From Acidobacteriaceae bacterium KBS 146 (lineage in GTDB: Bacteria > Acidobacteriota > Terriglobia > Terriglobales > Acidobacteriaceae), in assembly GCA_000688615.1 (NCBI GenBank), contig JHVA01000001.1, positions 62,001-126,000 of the forward strand: 64,000 nucleotides of DNA. The letters are read 5' to 3'. A program made the translations under genes and the position numbers. This document shows, in pieces, positions 16,171 to 24,464 of the stretch (position 1 is its first letter; every line of letters starts with the position of its first letter). The notes under the pieces were generated by a model. The model was not told where the DNA came from. It was given only the letters and a program-made list of their open reading frames with translations, and did not search any database.

Positions 16171-16593
16171 TCAGGCTTTATTCATGCAGCCGTCGAGCGA
16201 CCACGAGTTGTACTGCCTCAGAAAGAGCAGCGCCGCGAAGACGAGAGCATACATCAGCTGCGACCCTGTGATTGCCCAGTCCTGAACCAGTGCCGTACCG
16301 AAGGTGAGGACCAGCATCAGCAGCAAAGCCGCGATTAATGCCCAGCGCGTCTTAAGCCCGATCAGCAGCAGCAATCCGATCAGTCCTTCGATCGGAGGCA
16401 AAGCAACTCCGAAGCCGCGCACCAGGGATTGAGGCAATGGCGAATGTGCAAACTGCACTGTCAGATGCGATGCAAATGCCTCGGGCCCTGCCAGCAGGCG
16501 GCTGAGGCCGTGCATCAGGAGGTTGACTCCGGCGACCGCACGAAGCAGAGCGTAGGCGATCTTTTCATCACTCTTCGAGGTGTTGAACTTCAT
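16171..16593 (-). CDS. DoxX-like membrane protein
   Basis: A 140-residue membrane protein. ATG 16593 is chosen because GAGGAG lies upstream; the frame itself opens at 16638 without such a signal. Four hydrophobic segments are visible: LLRAVAGVNLLMHGLSRL, VALPPIEGLIGLLLLIGL, ALIAALLLMLVLTFGTALV and LMYALVFAALLFL. Their pattern, with the Gly-Pro turn before the second helix, fits the DoxX/DoxD-like small integral membrane family. Family members have been tied to thiosulfate:quinone reductase subunits and to redox stress complexes, but for most the role is unknown. No doxDA-type partner is adjacent. Confidence 0.75.
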   Translation of the reverse strand: MKFNTSKSDEKIAYALLRAVAGVNLLMHGLSRLLAGPEAFASHLTVQFAHSPLPQSLVRGFGVALPPIEGLIGLLLLIGLKTRWALIAALLLMLVLTFGTALVQDWAITGSQLMYALVFAALLFLRQYNSWSLDGCMNKA

Positions 16594-16655
16594 GCGAGGT
16601 CTCCTCTCGATTAGATGGCTCGCCCACACATCCGTCACAAAGGTTATTTTAAGGA

Positions 16656-17447
16656 ATGGCCCTGCAATCCTCCGAGCCCTTTCTGCACCTGTCGAATGTG
16701 AACGTTGCCCGCGGTGAGAACGTCGTTCTCCATGATGTGAATCTCTCAGTCAACGCTGGCGAACACATCGCCATTCTTGGACCGAACGGTTGCGGCAAAT
16801 CGACCCTGATCAAGACGATCACCTGCGAATGTTACCCAATCGTGCAGTCGGAGACAGAGGTCCGAATCTTCGGCCGAAGCCGCTGGGATCTGACCGAGCT
16901 CAAAAAACGGCTCGGCGTCGTCTCCACCGAGCTTCCCGGGAAACAGACACTAACTACTTCAGGACGCGATGCGGTTTTGACCGGCTTCTTCTCGAGCTCG
17001 ACGCTTTGGCCAAACCTCACCGTTACCGATGCGATGCGAGCCCGCGCCGAAGAAGTTCTCACGCTGATCGATGCCGAGCTTCTTCGTGACAAGCTTGTCG
17101 GCCATATGTCCGCGGGACAGCAGCGACGCATTATGATCGGCCGCGCTCTCGTGGCTTCCTCGCAGATGTTGTTGCTGGACGAGCCATCCAACGCGCTCGA
17201 CATCGCTGCTCAGCAGGAGCTGCGTAATCTTCTTCGCCGGCTGGCGCAGCAAGGAACCGGAATTCTGCTCATCACGCATCAAGTCTCCGATATCATCCCC
17301 GAGATCGACCGCATCCTGATGATGAAGGATGGACGCATCATCGCCGACGGCCCCAAGCTGGAGCTTCTGACTGCACGCTCTCTGAGCGATCTCTTCCGCA
17401 CCGAGGTCCACCTCACGGAGAAAGACGGCTTCCAGCACGCGTGGTAG
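16656..17447 (+). CDS. ABC transporter ATP-binding protein, stand-alone
   Basis: A 263-residue ABC ATPase. It has Walker A GPNGCGKST (near residue 43), a Q-loop region in the VVSTELPGKQ stretch, the signature MSAGQQRR (a variant of LSGGQ), Walker B LLLDEPSNALD and the switch histidine in LLITHQ. The sequence style resembles the single-domain cytoplasmic ATPases related to ModF/YlmA. No permease or binding protein gene is adjacent, so either its membrane partner lies elsewhere or it has a non-transport role. Its stop is only four bases from the convergent cydB stop. Confidence 0.88.
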   Translation: MALQSSEPFLHLSNVNVARGENVVLHDVNLSVNAGEHIAILGPNGCGKSTLIKTITCECYPIVQSETEVRIFGRSRWDLTELKKRLGVVSTELPGKQTLTTSGRDAVLTGFFSSSTLWPNLTVTDAMRARAEEVLTLIDAELLRDKLVGHMSAGQQRRIMIGRALVASSQMLLLDEPSNALDIAAQQELRNLLRRLAQQGTGILLITHQVSDIIPEIDRILMMKDGRIIADGPKLELLTARSLSDLFRTEVHLTEKDGFQHAW

Positions 17448-17451
17448 CGGC

Positions 17452-18498
17452 CTAGTGGCCGTAACCTTCCGCATGCTCCGGAACCTTGCCCCGGAAGAGC
17501 CAGTACACCGTGACCGTGTAGCCGATTGCCAGCAGAATTCCAAAGGCCCACCAGACAAGTCCGACCCGGACTGCGTGAGGGCCGGCGAGTGCCTCGTCGA
17601 TGGTGATGCTTCGGCCTGCCGTTCCAACGCTGGGCAGTACGACCGGATAAAGCCCTGCGGCTGCCCCCACGAGCATCGAGGCGAGGTAGGTGCAGGAACC
17701 GAGAAAGGCTCTCCACTCCCAGCCGCGAGCCAGAGAGATTGCGATGGTCGCCAGGCTTACTACTACCATCGCGGGCGCAAGCCATGCGATTCCATGCTGC
17801 TGATAATGCTCAAGCGACGCTGGTCGCGCGATGACCGTCGCGGGAACGCTCGCAAGCGTGATCACCGCTACGATGGGCAGCAATCTCTTCGCGAGCATCG
17901 TCGATCTGGTGTTCAGAACACCTGCAGCTTTGAGCGCGAGATAAAGCAGGCCATGCAGCGCTAGTGCAAGGCCTGCAAGAACACCTCCCAGAACGGTGTA
18001 CCAGTCAAGGATTCCGGGATTCGGTCCCGTTCTCCAGTCTGTCCAGAGCGGAAGGAAAAAATAATTGTCCGGGCCGAGTGGAACGCCGCGGATGACATTG
18101 GCAAGCGCCGCCCCGAAGAAGACAGCGAGTACGAGGCTCGAAAAAGAAAAGGTGGCGTCGAAGAGAGTTTTATATACGCTGTCATGCGTATGCGCCCTCA
18201 GTTCGATACTGAGTCCGCGAACGATCAGCAGCCATAACACAATGGTCAGCGGAAGATAAAAACCGCTGAAGGACGATGCATACAGAAGTGGAAAGGCGAA
18301 GAAGAGCGTTCCTCCGCCAGCAATCAGCCATACCTCATTTCCGTCCCACACCGGACCGATGGCATGCATTGCTTTGCGTCTGTCTTGTTCGTCGCGCGCA
18401 ACAAATAAATAGACAATGCCGACGCCGAGATCGAAACCGTCCAGAACGACATAGATGGTCAGCATCGCCGCTACAATCCAGAACCAGATTGTTCCCAT
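17452..18498 (-). CDS. cydB: Cytochrome bd-type quinol oxidase subunit II
   Basis: A 348-residue membrane protein, start ATG 18498 with AAGGAG upstream. The opening IWFWIVAAMLTIYVVLDGFDLGVG is characteristic of CydB, including the conserved Asp of VLDGFDLG. WDGNEVWLIAGGGTLFFAFP is the second hallmark. About eight or nine transmembrane helices follow. It forms the terminal oxidase with the CydA encoded ten bases upstream; the complex oxidises quinol and reduces O2 to water. No cydX-like small gene is seen after it, where the gene meets the convergent ABC ATPase. Confidence 0.96.
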   Translation of the reverse strand: MGTIWFWIVAAMLTIYVVLDGFDLGVGIVYLFVARDEQDRRKAMHAIGPVWDGNEVWLIAGGGTLFFAFPLLYASSFSGFYLPLTIVLWLLIVRGLSIELRAHTHDSVYKTLFDATFSFSSLVLAVFFGAALANVIRGVPLGPDNYFFLPLWTDWRTGPNPGILDWYTVLGGVLAGLALALHGLLYLALKAAGVLNTRSTMLAKRLLPIVAVITLASVPATVIARPASLEHYQQHGIAWLAPAMVVVSLATIAISLARGWEWRAFLGSCTYLASMLVGAAAGLYPVVLPSVGTAGRSITIDEALAGPHAVRVGLVWWAFGILLAIGYTVTVYWLFRGKVPEHAEGYGH

Positions 18499-18508
18499 GC
18501 GCTTCTCC

Positions 18509-19882
18509 TTAAGCTGTCGTCAATGTATGCGCGTCGTGTCCCTGATCAACCACAGGAGCCCTCGGCCCTTTCTGAATCGCCGTGTATACCATCACGATCC
18601 AGAGAATGGATAAGAGGGAATACATGCCCAGAAATCCGAGCAAGGTAAACAAGCTCGTGCCCGGACCGACGTGCTTGGAGTAGCCTTCGGACGTCCGCAT
18701 CAGCCCGTAAACCAGCCAGGGCTGCCTGCCGAGCTCAGCTGTCATCCATCCAGCGGTGTTGGCGACGTAAGGCAGCGGAAAGCTCAGCATGATGGGCCAC
18801 AGCAGCCAGCGCGCGTTGTAGAGTTTGCCGCGCCACAAAAGGAATCCAGCAGTCGTCATCAGGGCAGCGAAGTAGGTTCCGAGCCCTGCCATGATGTGGT
18901 AGCTGTAAAACAGCAGAGGCAACGCAGACGGCCACTGATCCTGCGGGAACTGATCCAGTCCTTTGACTTCGGCTGCGGTCGTTCCGTAGATCAGAAAACT
19001 CAGGACCTTGTTGACGACCAGCGGATTGTCGATGGTCTGTCTCTCAACATCAGGTTGACCCATCAGAACGATCGGCGCTCCAGGGGTCGAATGAAAGAGG
19101 CCCTCCATTCCTGCGACTGCCGCTGGTTGATGTCGAGCCATGTATTTGCCATGCAGATCGCCAGTAGGAAAGATCTGTGCGATGCAGGAGATGACGCCCG
19201 CCACGACGCCGACCTTCAGGAAGACGCGCCCGAACTCCTGATGCTTTTGCTGCAGCATGTAAAGCGCCCCCGTCGCCGCCACAACAAAAGCTCCCGTAAT
19301 TACAGCGCCCGACATATTGTGTGCGTACTGCAACCAAGCCCATGGATTCATCAGCAGTCCCCAGAAGCTGGTCACCTCGTAGGTGCCGTTTGGCAACTGC
19401 TGATACGCAACCGGGTGCTGCATCCAGGCATCGGTGACGATGATAAAAAATCCCGAGATCCACGATCCCAGAAAGACCATAAATGACGCAAACCAGTGCA
19501 GGCGGCGAGAGATCCGTCTCTCGCCGAATAGAAGCAATCCCAGGAAGGCAGATTCCAGAAAGAAGGAGAAGACGCCTTCCATTGCCAACGGCTGCCCGAT
19601 GACGCCGCCGGTACGGCGTGAGAATTCCGACCAGTTGGTGCCGAACTGAAACTCCATCGGGATGCCGGTGACGACTCCAAGGACGAAGTTGATGGCAAAG
19701 ATGCGCGCCCAGAATCTCGCGGCTACGTCGTAGCGCTCGCGCTGATCGACATCCTGTGTGCGGAGCGCGACCGTCTTCATGGCGACGATCAGGAGCGCAA
19801 GCCCCATCGTCAGCTGCGGAAAGAGATAGTGGAAGGTGATGGTAAACGCAAAGTGGATCCGGTGAAGCGTAAGTGCATCCAT
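18509..19882 (-). CDS. cydA: Cytochrome bd-type quinol oxidase subunit I
   Basis: A 457-residue membrane protein that carries the three hemes of the bd oxidase. The heme-ligand histidine is H18 in TITFHYLFPQLTMG, and the GRQPW motif is present in ELGRQPWLVYGLMRT. The length (457 against about 520 for the Escherichia coli protein) and the compact quinol-binding loop point to the short-Q-loop, cyanide-insensitive-oxidase-like subgroup. It is co-transcribed with cydB ten bases later. cydCD assembly transporter genes are not in the window. Expression may be controlled from the 120-bp upstream gap, which contains a palindrome at 19974-19990. Confidence 0.96.
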   Translation of the reverse strand: MDALTLHRIHFAFTITFHYLFPQLTMGLALLIVAMKTVALRTQDVDQRERYDVAARFWARIFAINFVLGVVTGIPMEFQFGTNWSEFSRRTGGVIGQPLAMEGVFSFFLESAFLGLLLFGERRISRRLHWFASFMVFLGSWISGFFIIVTDAWMQHPVAYQQLPNGTYEVTSFWGLLMNPWAWLQYAHNMSGAVITGAFVVAATGALYMLQQKHQEFGRVFLKVGVVAGVISCIAQIFPTGDLHGKYMARHQPAAVAGMEGLFHSTPGAPIVLMGQPDVERQTIDNPLVVNKVLSFLIYGTTAAEVKGLDQFPQDQWPSALPLLFYSYHIMAGLGTYFAALMTTAGFLLWRGKLYNARWLLWPIMLSFPLPYVANTAGWMTAELGRQPWLVYGLMRTSEGYSKHVGPGTSLFTLLGFLGMYSLLSILWIVMVYTAIQKGPRAPVVDQGHDAHTLTTA

Positions 19883-19973
19883 CCGAGCTTCTCCCTGACG
19901 TTCGCCAACAGTATGACGCTTCCGGCCGTTTAGCGCAGAAAAATCTTACGGATAGGACGATTACCGAAGAAGA

Positions 19974-19990
19974 ATCGTACAGCGTACGAT
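19974..19990. promoter_or_regulatory. Palindrome between cydA and the arginine operon end
   Basis: ATCGTAC (19974-19980) and GTACGAT (19984-19990) form a perfect inverted repeat with a three-base gap, about 92 bases before the cydA start. It could be an operator for cydAB. On the arginine-operon strand it is followed by TTCTTCTT and so could act as a weak terminator instead. Confidence 0.4.
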
Positions 19991-20005
19991 CATCCGTTTA
20001 GGGAG

Positions 20006-20602
20006 CTACTTTGTTGGAGTGGGAACGATCGAGCCGGCCTGCAGCTTAACCAGCTCAGGCTGCGGAAATCGGCTGGGACCGAGGACGGCAATTCGCGGAA
20101 TGGGACCGCGAGCCATCGCGACCTCGTCGCAGGCATAGAGCCGCGGACAGGTCTGGCAGTCTTTGTATATCTTGTCCGGTAGGGCCGTGCGGTCGACGAC
20201 ACGAAAACCGAAATGAAAAAAGAAGTCGGGAATTCTGGTGAAGAGAGAGACACAGGTCACACCGTGCTCCTCAGCCTCTATAAGAAGGGCACGAAGCAAT
20301 CTTCCTCCGGCCCCCTGCCCCTTCGCTTCCGGCTTGACGACGATGGAGCGCACCTCGGCGAGATGAGGCCCATAGAGATGCAAAGCGCCGCAGCCCAGAA
20401 AGACGCCGCTCTCGCTCTCTGCGACGGTGAAGTCGCGAACGTTCTCGCATATCTCAGCGTAGCTTCTTCGCAGCAAGGTGCCGTCGCCCGAGAGCGAGTT
20501 GACGAGCTCGAAGATGTTGACTGCGTCCGGAAGCTTCGCCTTGCGAACGGTGGCCCCGCCTACGCGCGGACGCGAGGAAGAGGTCGATTCGCTTACAGGC
20601 AT
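20006..20602 (-). CDS. GNAT acetyltransferase, short N-acetylglutamate synthase (ArgA-like)
   Basis: A 198-residue protein. The open frame runs back into argH, but the start is taken as ATG 20602, ten bases after the argH stop, giving MPVSESTSSSRPRVGGATVRKAKLPD. The GNAT core is clear: VRKAKLPDAVNIFELV, then VRSIVVKPEAKGQGAGGRLLRALL, which contains the acetyl-CoA loop (GQGAGG). Near the C-terminus is a cysteine cluster CQTCPRLYACDEVAM typical of the short NAGS proteins found beside or fused to argH. It probably makes N-acetylglutamate, the first step of arginine synthesis; no argJ is present in this cluster. As last gene of the arginine operon it lacks its own clear ribosome site and is probably translationally coupled. 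Confidence 0.82.
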   Translation of the reverse strand: MPVSESTSSSRPRVGGATVRKAKLPDAVNIFELVNSLSGDGTLLRRSYAEICENVRDFTVAESESGVFLGCGALHLYGPHLAEVRSIVVKPEAKGQGAGGRLLRALLIEAEEHGVTCVSLFTRIPDFFFHFGFRVVDRTALPDKIYKDCQTCPRLYACDEVAMARGPIPRIAVLGPSRFPQPELVKLQAGSIVPTPTK

Positions 20603-20612
20603 CAGTGACGAG

Positions 20613-22106
20613 TTAGACAAGGGCAGCGGACTCCAAGCCAAGTTTCGCAGACTTTTTTGATGCGAGCGAGGCCTTGTCGGACTCAATCCTGCGGGAGGCA
20701 TCTCGAACGGCATCCCTGACCCGGTCTCTGGCCGTTCCGCCGATAACATCGTGACAGTCCAGGGTGGCTTCCAGGGCGATCGCGGCGAAGAAATCCATGT
20801 CGAATTCCTCCCCAAAGCCTCGCAGTTCCTCGAGCGTCAGATCGTCCAGCTCGCGACCAGACTCAAGCCCCAGCCTGACAGCCTGACCGATCTTTTCGTG
20901 TGCCTTGCGAAAAGCGACACCTTTATGGGTCAAATAGGTCGCGGCCGCCATGGCGTTGAGGTATCCCCTGGTAGCGGCGGCTTTCATGACTTCAGCACGG
21001 AAGCGCAGCGCCCGCGTGAACTCGGGAAGCACAGAGAAGATCCCGTGGATCGTGTCGGCGGCATCGAAGACCGGCTCCTGCCCTTCCTGAAGATCTTTGT
21101 TGTAGGCCAGGGGCAGTCCTTTGACGATAGTCGCCAGCGTGATTGCTGCGCCCTGCAGGCGCCCTGCTTTGCCGCGAACCAGCTCCGTCAAATCAGGATT
21201 CTTCTTTTGCGGCATTGCGCTGGAGCCAGTGGAGAAGCGCTCCGGGAGATCGAGGAAGCCGAATTCCGCAGTCGAGTGCAGCGTCAGCTCCTCAGCGAAG
21301 CGGGAGATGTGCAACCCCAGCGTGGAGAGCGCCTGCGTAAACTCCAGCGCAAAGTCGCGGTCACTGGTTGCATCCATGCTGTTCGAGGTCGGGCCATCAA
21401 AGCCGAGAGCCTCGGCAGCGATGTTGCGATCGAGCGCAAGGGTCGCGCCGGCGATTGCTCCTGATCCCAGCGGACAGAGGTTGAGTCGCTTGCGGCAGTC
21501 CCGCAGCCGGGTAAAGTCACGCTCAAGCATAGCCACATAGGCCAGCAGCCAATGCGCGACAAGCACCGGTTCGGCCCGCTGCAGATGAGTATAGGAAGGC
21601 ATGACGGCGTCACCGGCAGCGTCAGCCTGTTCGGTAAGGGCTTCGCGCCACGACAACAACCCATCGAGAGTCTGGTCGATTGCGTCGCGGACAAACAGGC
21701 GCATGTCGGTTGCTATTTGCTCGTTGCGGCTACGCCCCGTATGCAGCTTCAGCGCGAGATCGCCGATAAGCTTCGTGAGCTGCAGCTCCACGAAGTGATG
21801 AATATCTTCGGCCTGAGGGTTTAGTGAAGCGATCGCAGCGAAGTGCGATTGCAACGGTGTGTTTTTGGAATCACTGCCGTTAGTGGCTTCTTCGACGGAG
21901 AGTGGGATGATGCGGTCGAGGCCGTCGAGCATCCGCGAAAGCTCGTCTGCGGAGAGAATTCCAGCGGCCGCGATGGCTCGCGCATGTGCCTTCGAAGCGG
22001 CTACTTCCTGGGGAAGCAGCCGCACATCGAAGGGAAACGAACGCTGCCATGACTCGAACCCTGGGTCGAGTGGCTCGCGGAATCGGCCTGACCACATCTT
22101 GCTCAC
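20613..22106 (-). CDS. argH: Argininosuccinate lyase
   Basis: A 497-residue enzyme that splits argininosuccinate into arginine and fumarate, the last step of the pathway. The start is a GTG at 22106 whose bases overlap the argG stop (GTGA), giving the usual opening MSKMWSGRF. Family motifs include HTGRSRNEQIATDMRL, SYTHLQRAEPVLVAHWLL, ATSDRDFALEF and the catalytic flexible loop GSSAMPQKKNPD. The C-terminal 30 residues, with several lysines, extend slightly beyond the usual length. It is the seventh gene of the operon and is followed by the short NAGS. Confidence 0.96.
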   Translation of the reverse strand: MSKMWSGRFREPLDPGFESWQRSFPFDVRLLPQEVAASKAHARAIAAAGILSADELSRMLDGLDRIIPLSVEEATNGSDSKNTPLQSHFAAIASLNPQAEDIHHFVELQLTKLIGDLALKLHTGRSRNEQIATDMRLFVRDAIDQTLDGLLSWREALTEQADAAGDAVMPSYTHLQRAEPVLVAHWLLAYVAMLERDFTRLRDCRKRLNLCPLGSGAIAGATLALDRNIAAEALGFDGPTSNSMDATSDRDFALEFTQALSTLGLHISRFAEELTLHSTAEFGFLDLPERFSTGSSAMPQKKNPDLTELVRGKAGRLQGAAITLATIVKGLPLAYNKDLQEGQEPVFDAADTIHGIFSVLPEFTRALRFRAEVMKAAATRGYLNAMAAATYLTHKGVAFRKAHEKIGQAVRLGLESGRELDDLTLEELRGFGEEFDMDFFAAIALEATLDCHDVIGGTARDRVRDAVRDASRRIESDKASLASKKSAKLGLESAALV

Positions 22107-23323
22107 TTCGCGAGCTCCTTCTCTTTCTGCTTGCCGAGGACAGCTGCACGAACCCGTGCGGGAAGTCCGAGGATCTTGATGAATCCGGCAGCGTCCTTCT
22201 GGTCGTAGCTCTCGCCCATGGTGAAGGACGACAGGTCGGCCGAGTAGAGCGAGACGTCACTTGAGCGGCTGACGATCGAGATGTTGCCCTTGTAGAGCGA
22301 AAGCTTGACCGAGCCCGTGACACCAGCTTCGACAGTGGTGAAGAAAGCGTCGAGCGCCTCGCGCAATGGCGTGAACCACAGGCCGAAGTAGACGAGCTCG
22401 GCGTACTTGAGCGCGAGAGCTTCCTTGAAGTGTGCGGTCTCGCGATCGAGCGTGAGCGCCTCAAGCTGCCGCAACGCTTCGAGAATGAGCGTGCCGCCGG
22501 GAGTCTCATAGGCGCCTCGTGACTTCATACCGACGAAGCGGTTTTCGACGATGTCGATACGACCGATGGCGTTGCGGCCACCGATCTCGTTGAGAAGCTC
22601 GACCATCTGGACAGGAGGAATCTTCTGCCCATCGACAGAGACCGGAGCTCCGGCTTCGAATCCAATCTCCACAAACTCTTCGCGATCCGGAGCATCCTGC
22701 GGGGATTTGCTGATGCGCCAGGTGCTGGGATCGACCGGCTTGTCGGTGCCCTCGAGCTCGCCGCCCTCGTGAGAGATGTGCCAGAGATTACGGTCGCGCG
22801 AATGAATCTTCGTGCGGCTCGCCTCGACCGGGATTCCGTGAGCCTCAGCATAGTCGAGGCAATCCTCGCGCGACTTCAGGTCCCACTCGCGCCAGGGCGC
22901 AATCACCTTCAGCTGCGGAGCCAAGGCCTGGAATGCATGCTCGAAGCGCACCTGATCGTTGCCCTTGCCGGTGCAACCGTGGGCGAGAGCAGTAGCACCC
23001 TCCGCCAGGGCGACTTCAACCTGATGCTTGGCGATGATGGGGCGGGCGATTGAGGTGCCGAGCAGATACTTATGCTCGTAAACGGCGCCTGCACGGACGG
23101 TCGGGAAGACGTAGTCGCGAAGAAACTCCTCGCGAAGGTCTTTGACGATAACTTTCTTGGCGCCGGTCTTATACGCCTTTTCCACGACGGCATCGATATC
23201 TTCGCCCTGGCCTACATCGGCGACGAAGGCGATCACGTCGTAACCATAGTTTTCATTCAGCCAGGGGATGATGATCGAGGTATCCAGTCCGCCGGAGTAT
23301 GCAAGAACAACTTTTTCTGCCAT
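22103..23323 (-). CDS. argG: Argininosuccinate synthase
   Basis: A 406-residue enzyme that joins citrulline and aspartate using ATP. The start is ATG 23323 with AAAGGA upstream; the longer frame to 23428 has no such support. The N-terminal ATP pyrophosphatase loop is AYSGGLDTS, followed by VADVGQGED, the substrate segment LLGTSIARP and HGCTGKGNDQVRFE. All are standard. It lies 31 bp after argF and overlaps argH by four bases. Confidence 0.97.
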   Translation of the reverse strand: MAEKVVLAYSGGLDTSIIIPWLNENYGYDVIAFVADVGQGEDIDAVVEKAYKTGAKKVIVKDLREEFLRDYVFPTVRAGAVYEHKYLLGTSIARPIIAKHQVEVALAEGATALAHGCTGKGNDQVRFEHAFQALAPQLKVIAPWREWDLKSREDCLDYAEAHGIPVEASRTKIHSRDRNLWHISHEGGELEGTDKPVDPSTWRISKSPQDAPDREEFVEIGFEAGAPVSVDGQKIPPVQMVELLNEIGGRNAIGRIDIVENRFVGMKSRGAYETPGGTLILEALRQLEALTLDRETAHFKEALALKYAELVYFGLWFTPLREALDAFFTTVEAGVTGSVKLSLYKGNISIVSRSSDVSLYSADLSSFTMGESYDQKDAAGFIKILGLPARVRAAVLGKQKEKELAK

Positions 23324-23354
23324 GTCGAGATCCTTTTTCGTAAAGTTTGATGTC

Positions 23355-24464
23355 TTAGACCAGCGAGGGCCGTTTGCGGGCCTGAGTTCCACGTCCGCGG
23401 GCGCTGGAGATTCGTTTCGCTCCACCAAGCAGCATCAGCAGCAGAGCCTTCTGTGCATGCAGGCGATTCTCCGCCTGGTCAAAAACAATCGACTGGGGTC
23501 CATCCAGGATGGCATCGGTGACTTCAGCATTGCGGTGGGCAGGAAGGCAGTGCATGAAGACGGCATCCTGCTGCGCCTTCCCCATCAGCTCCTCATTGAC
23601 CTGGTAGGGCTTGAAGATCGGAGCTCGCTTGGTCGCCTCATGCTCGAAGCCCATGCTGGTGCAGACGTCTGTGTAAACGGCATCGGCTCCAGCGACGGCC
23701 TTCACGGGATCGTGCAGCAACGTAATGCTGCCGCCGGTCAACTCTGCGATCTCGATGGCCTTGTGGATGATCTCGAGCTTGGGCGCGAAGCCCTTCGGCG
23801 TTGCGATACTGACATGCGAACCGAGCTGTGCGCCGGCCAGCATCAGCGAATGGCACACATTGTTGCCGTCGCCTACGTAGGCAAAGCGCAAACCTTCCGC
23901 TGAGCCGAAACGCTCTTCGAGGGTCAGGAAATCGGCTATCGCCTGGCAGGGGTGTTCAAGGTCAGAGAGTGCATTGATGACCGGCACCTTGGAGTATGCG
24001 GCCATCTCCGTGATGGTCTCATGCGAGTAGGTGCGAAGAACGATGACGCTCATCCAGCGTTCCAGGTTGCGCGCCATGTCGGAGAGAGACTCGCGCTCGC
24101 CCAGCGGAGACTGCGTTTGGTCGACAAAGATAGCACTGCCGCCGAGAGTATTGATTGCCGTCTCAAAGGTGAGGCGGGTACGCAGTGAAGCCTTCTCGAA
24201 GAACATCACCATCTGCTTGGCATCAAGGGCATGACGGAAATCTTCCGGAGAATTCTTTACCGCATGCGCCAGTTCCATAATGGCAGCCATCTCTTCCACG
24301 CTGAGATCGCCGATGGAACAGAGGTCGCGTCCGCAAAGGCGCTTGGCTGCTTCATTAAATGCAGTATCGGACTGAATCCCGAGTACTGCCGTCGCCTTGC
24401 GAGGTGGAACCTCAGTGCCGGAATTGTCGGACTTTGAATTCATCATGACGGTTTTGCTACCCAT
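23355..24464 (-). CDS. argF: Ornithine carbamoyltransferase
   Basis: A 369-residue transcarbamylase that makes citrulline from ornithine and carbamoyl phosphate. The carbamoyl-phosphate loop reads SLRTRLTFE, the second site is HPCQAIADFLT, and the ornithine-binding motif is MHCLPAHR; DxxxSMG appears as DVCTSMG. ATG 24464 is used because GGAGAAAAGG precedes it. It overlaps the argD stop by eight bases. ATG 24446 is an alternative but lacks a ribosome site. The protein is longer than many OTCases owing to about 40 poorly conserved N-terminal residues and a basic C-terminal tail (ARGRGTQARKRPSLV). Confidence 0.94.
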   Translation of the reverse strand: MGSKTVMMNSKSDNSGTEVPPRKATAVLGIQSDTAFNEAAKRLCGRDLCSIGDLSVEEMAAIMELAHAVKNSPEDFRHALDAKQMVMFFEKASLRTRLTFETAINTLGGSAIFVDQTQSPLGERESLSDMARNLERWMSVIVLRTYSHETITEMAAYSKVPVINALSDLEHPCQAIADFLTLEERFGSAEGLRFAYVGDGNNVCHSLMLAGAQLGSHVSIATPKGFAPKLEIIHKAIEIAELTGGSITLLHDPVKAVAGADAVYTDVCTSMGFEHEATKRAPIFKPYQVNEELMGKAQQDAVFMHCLPAHRNAEVTDAILDGPQSIVFDQAENRLHAQKALLLMLLGGAKRISSARGRGTQARKRPSLV

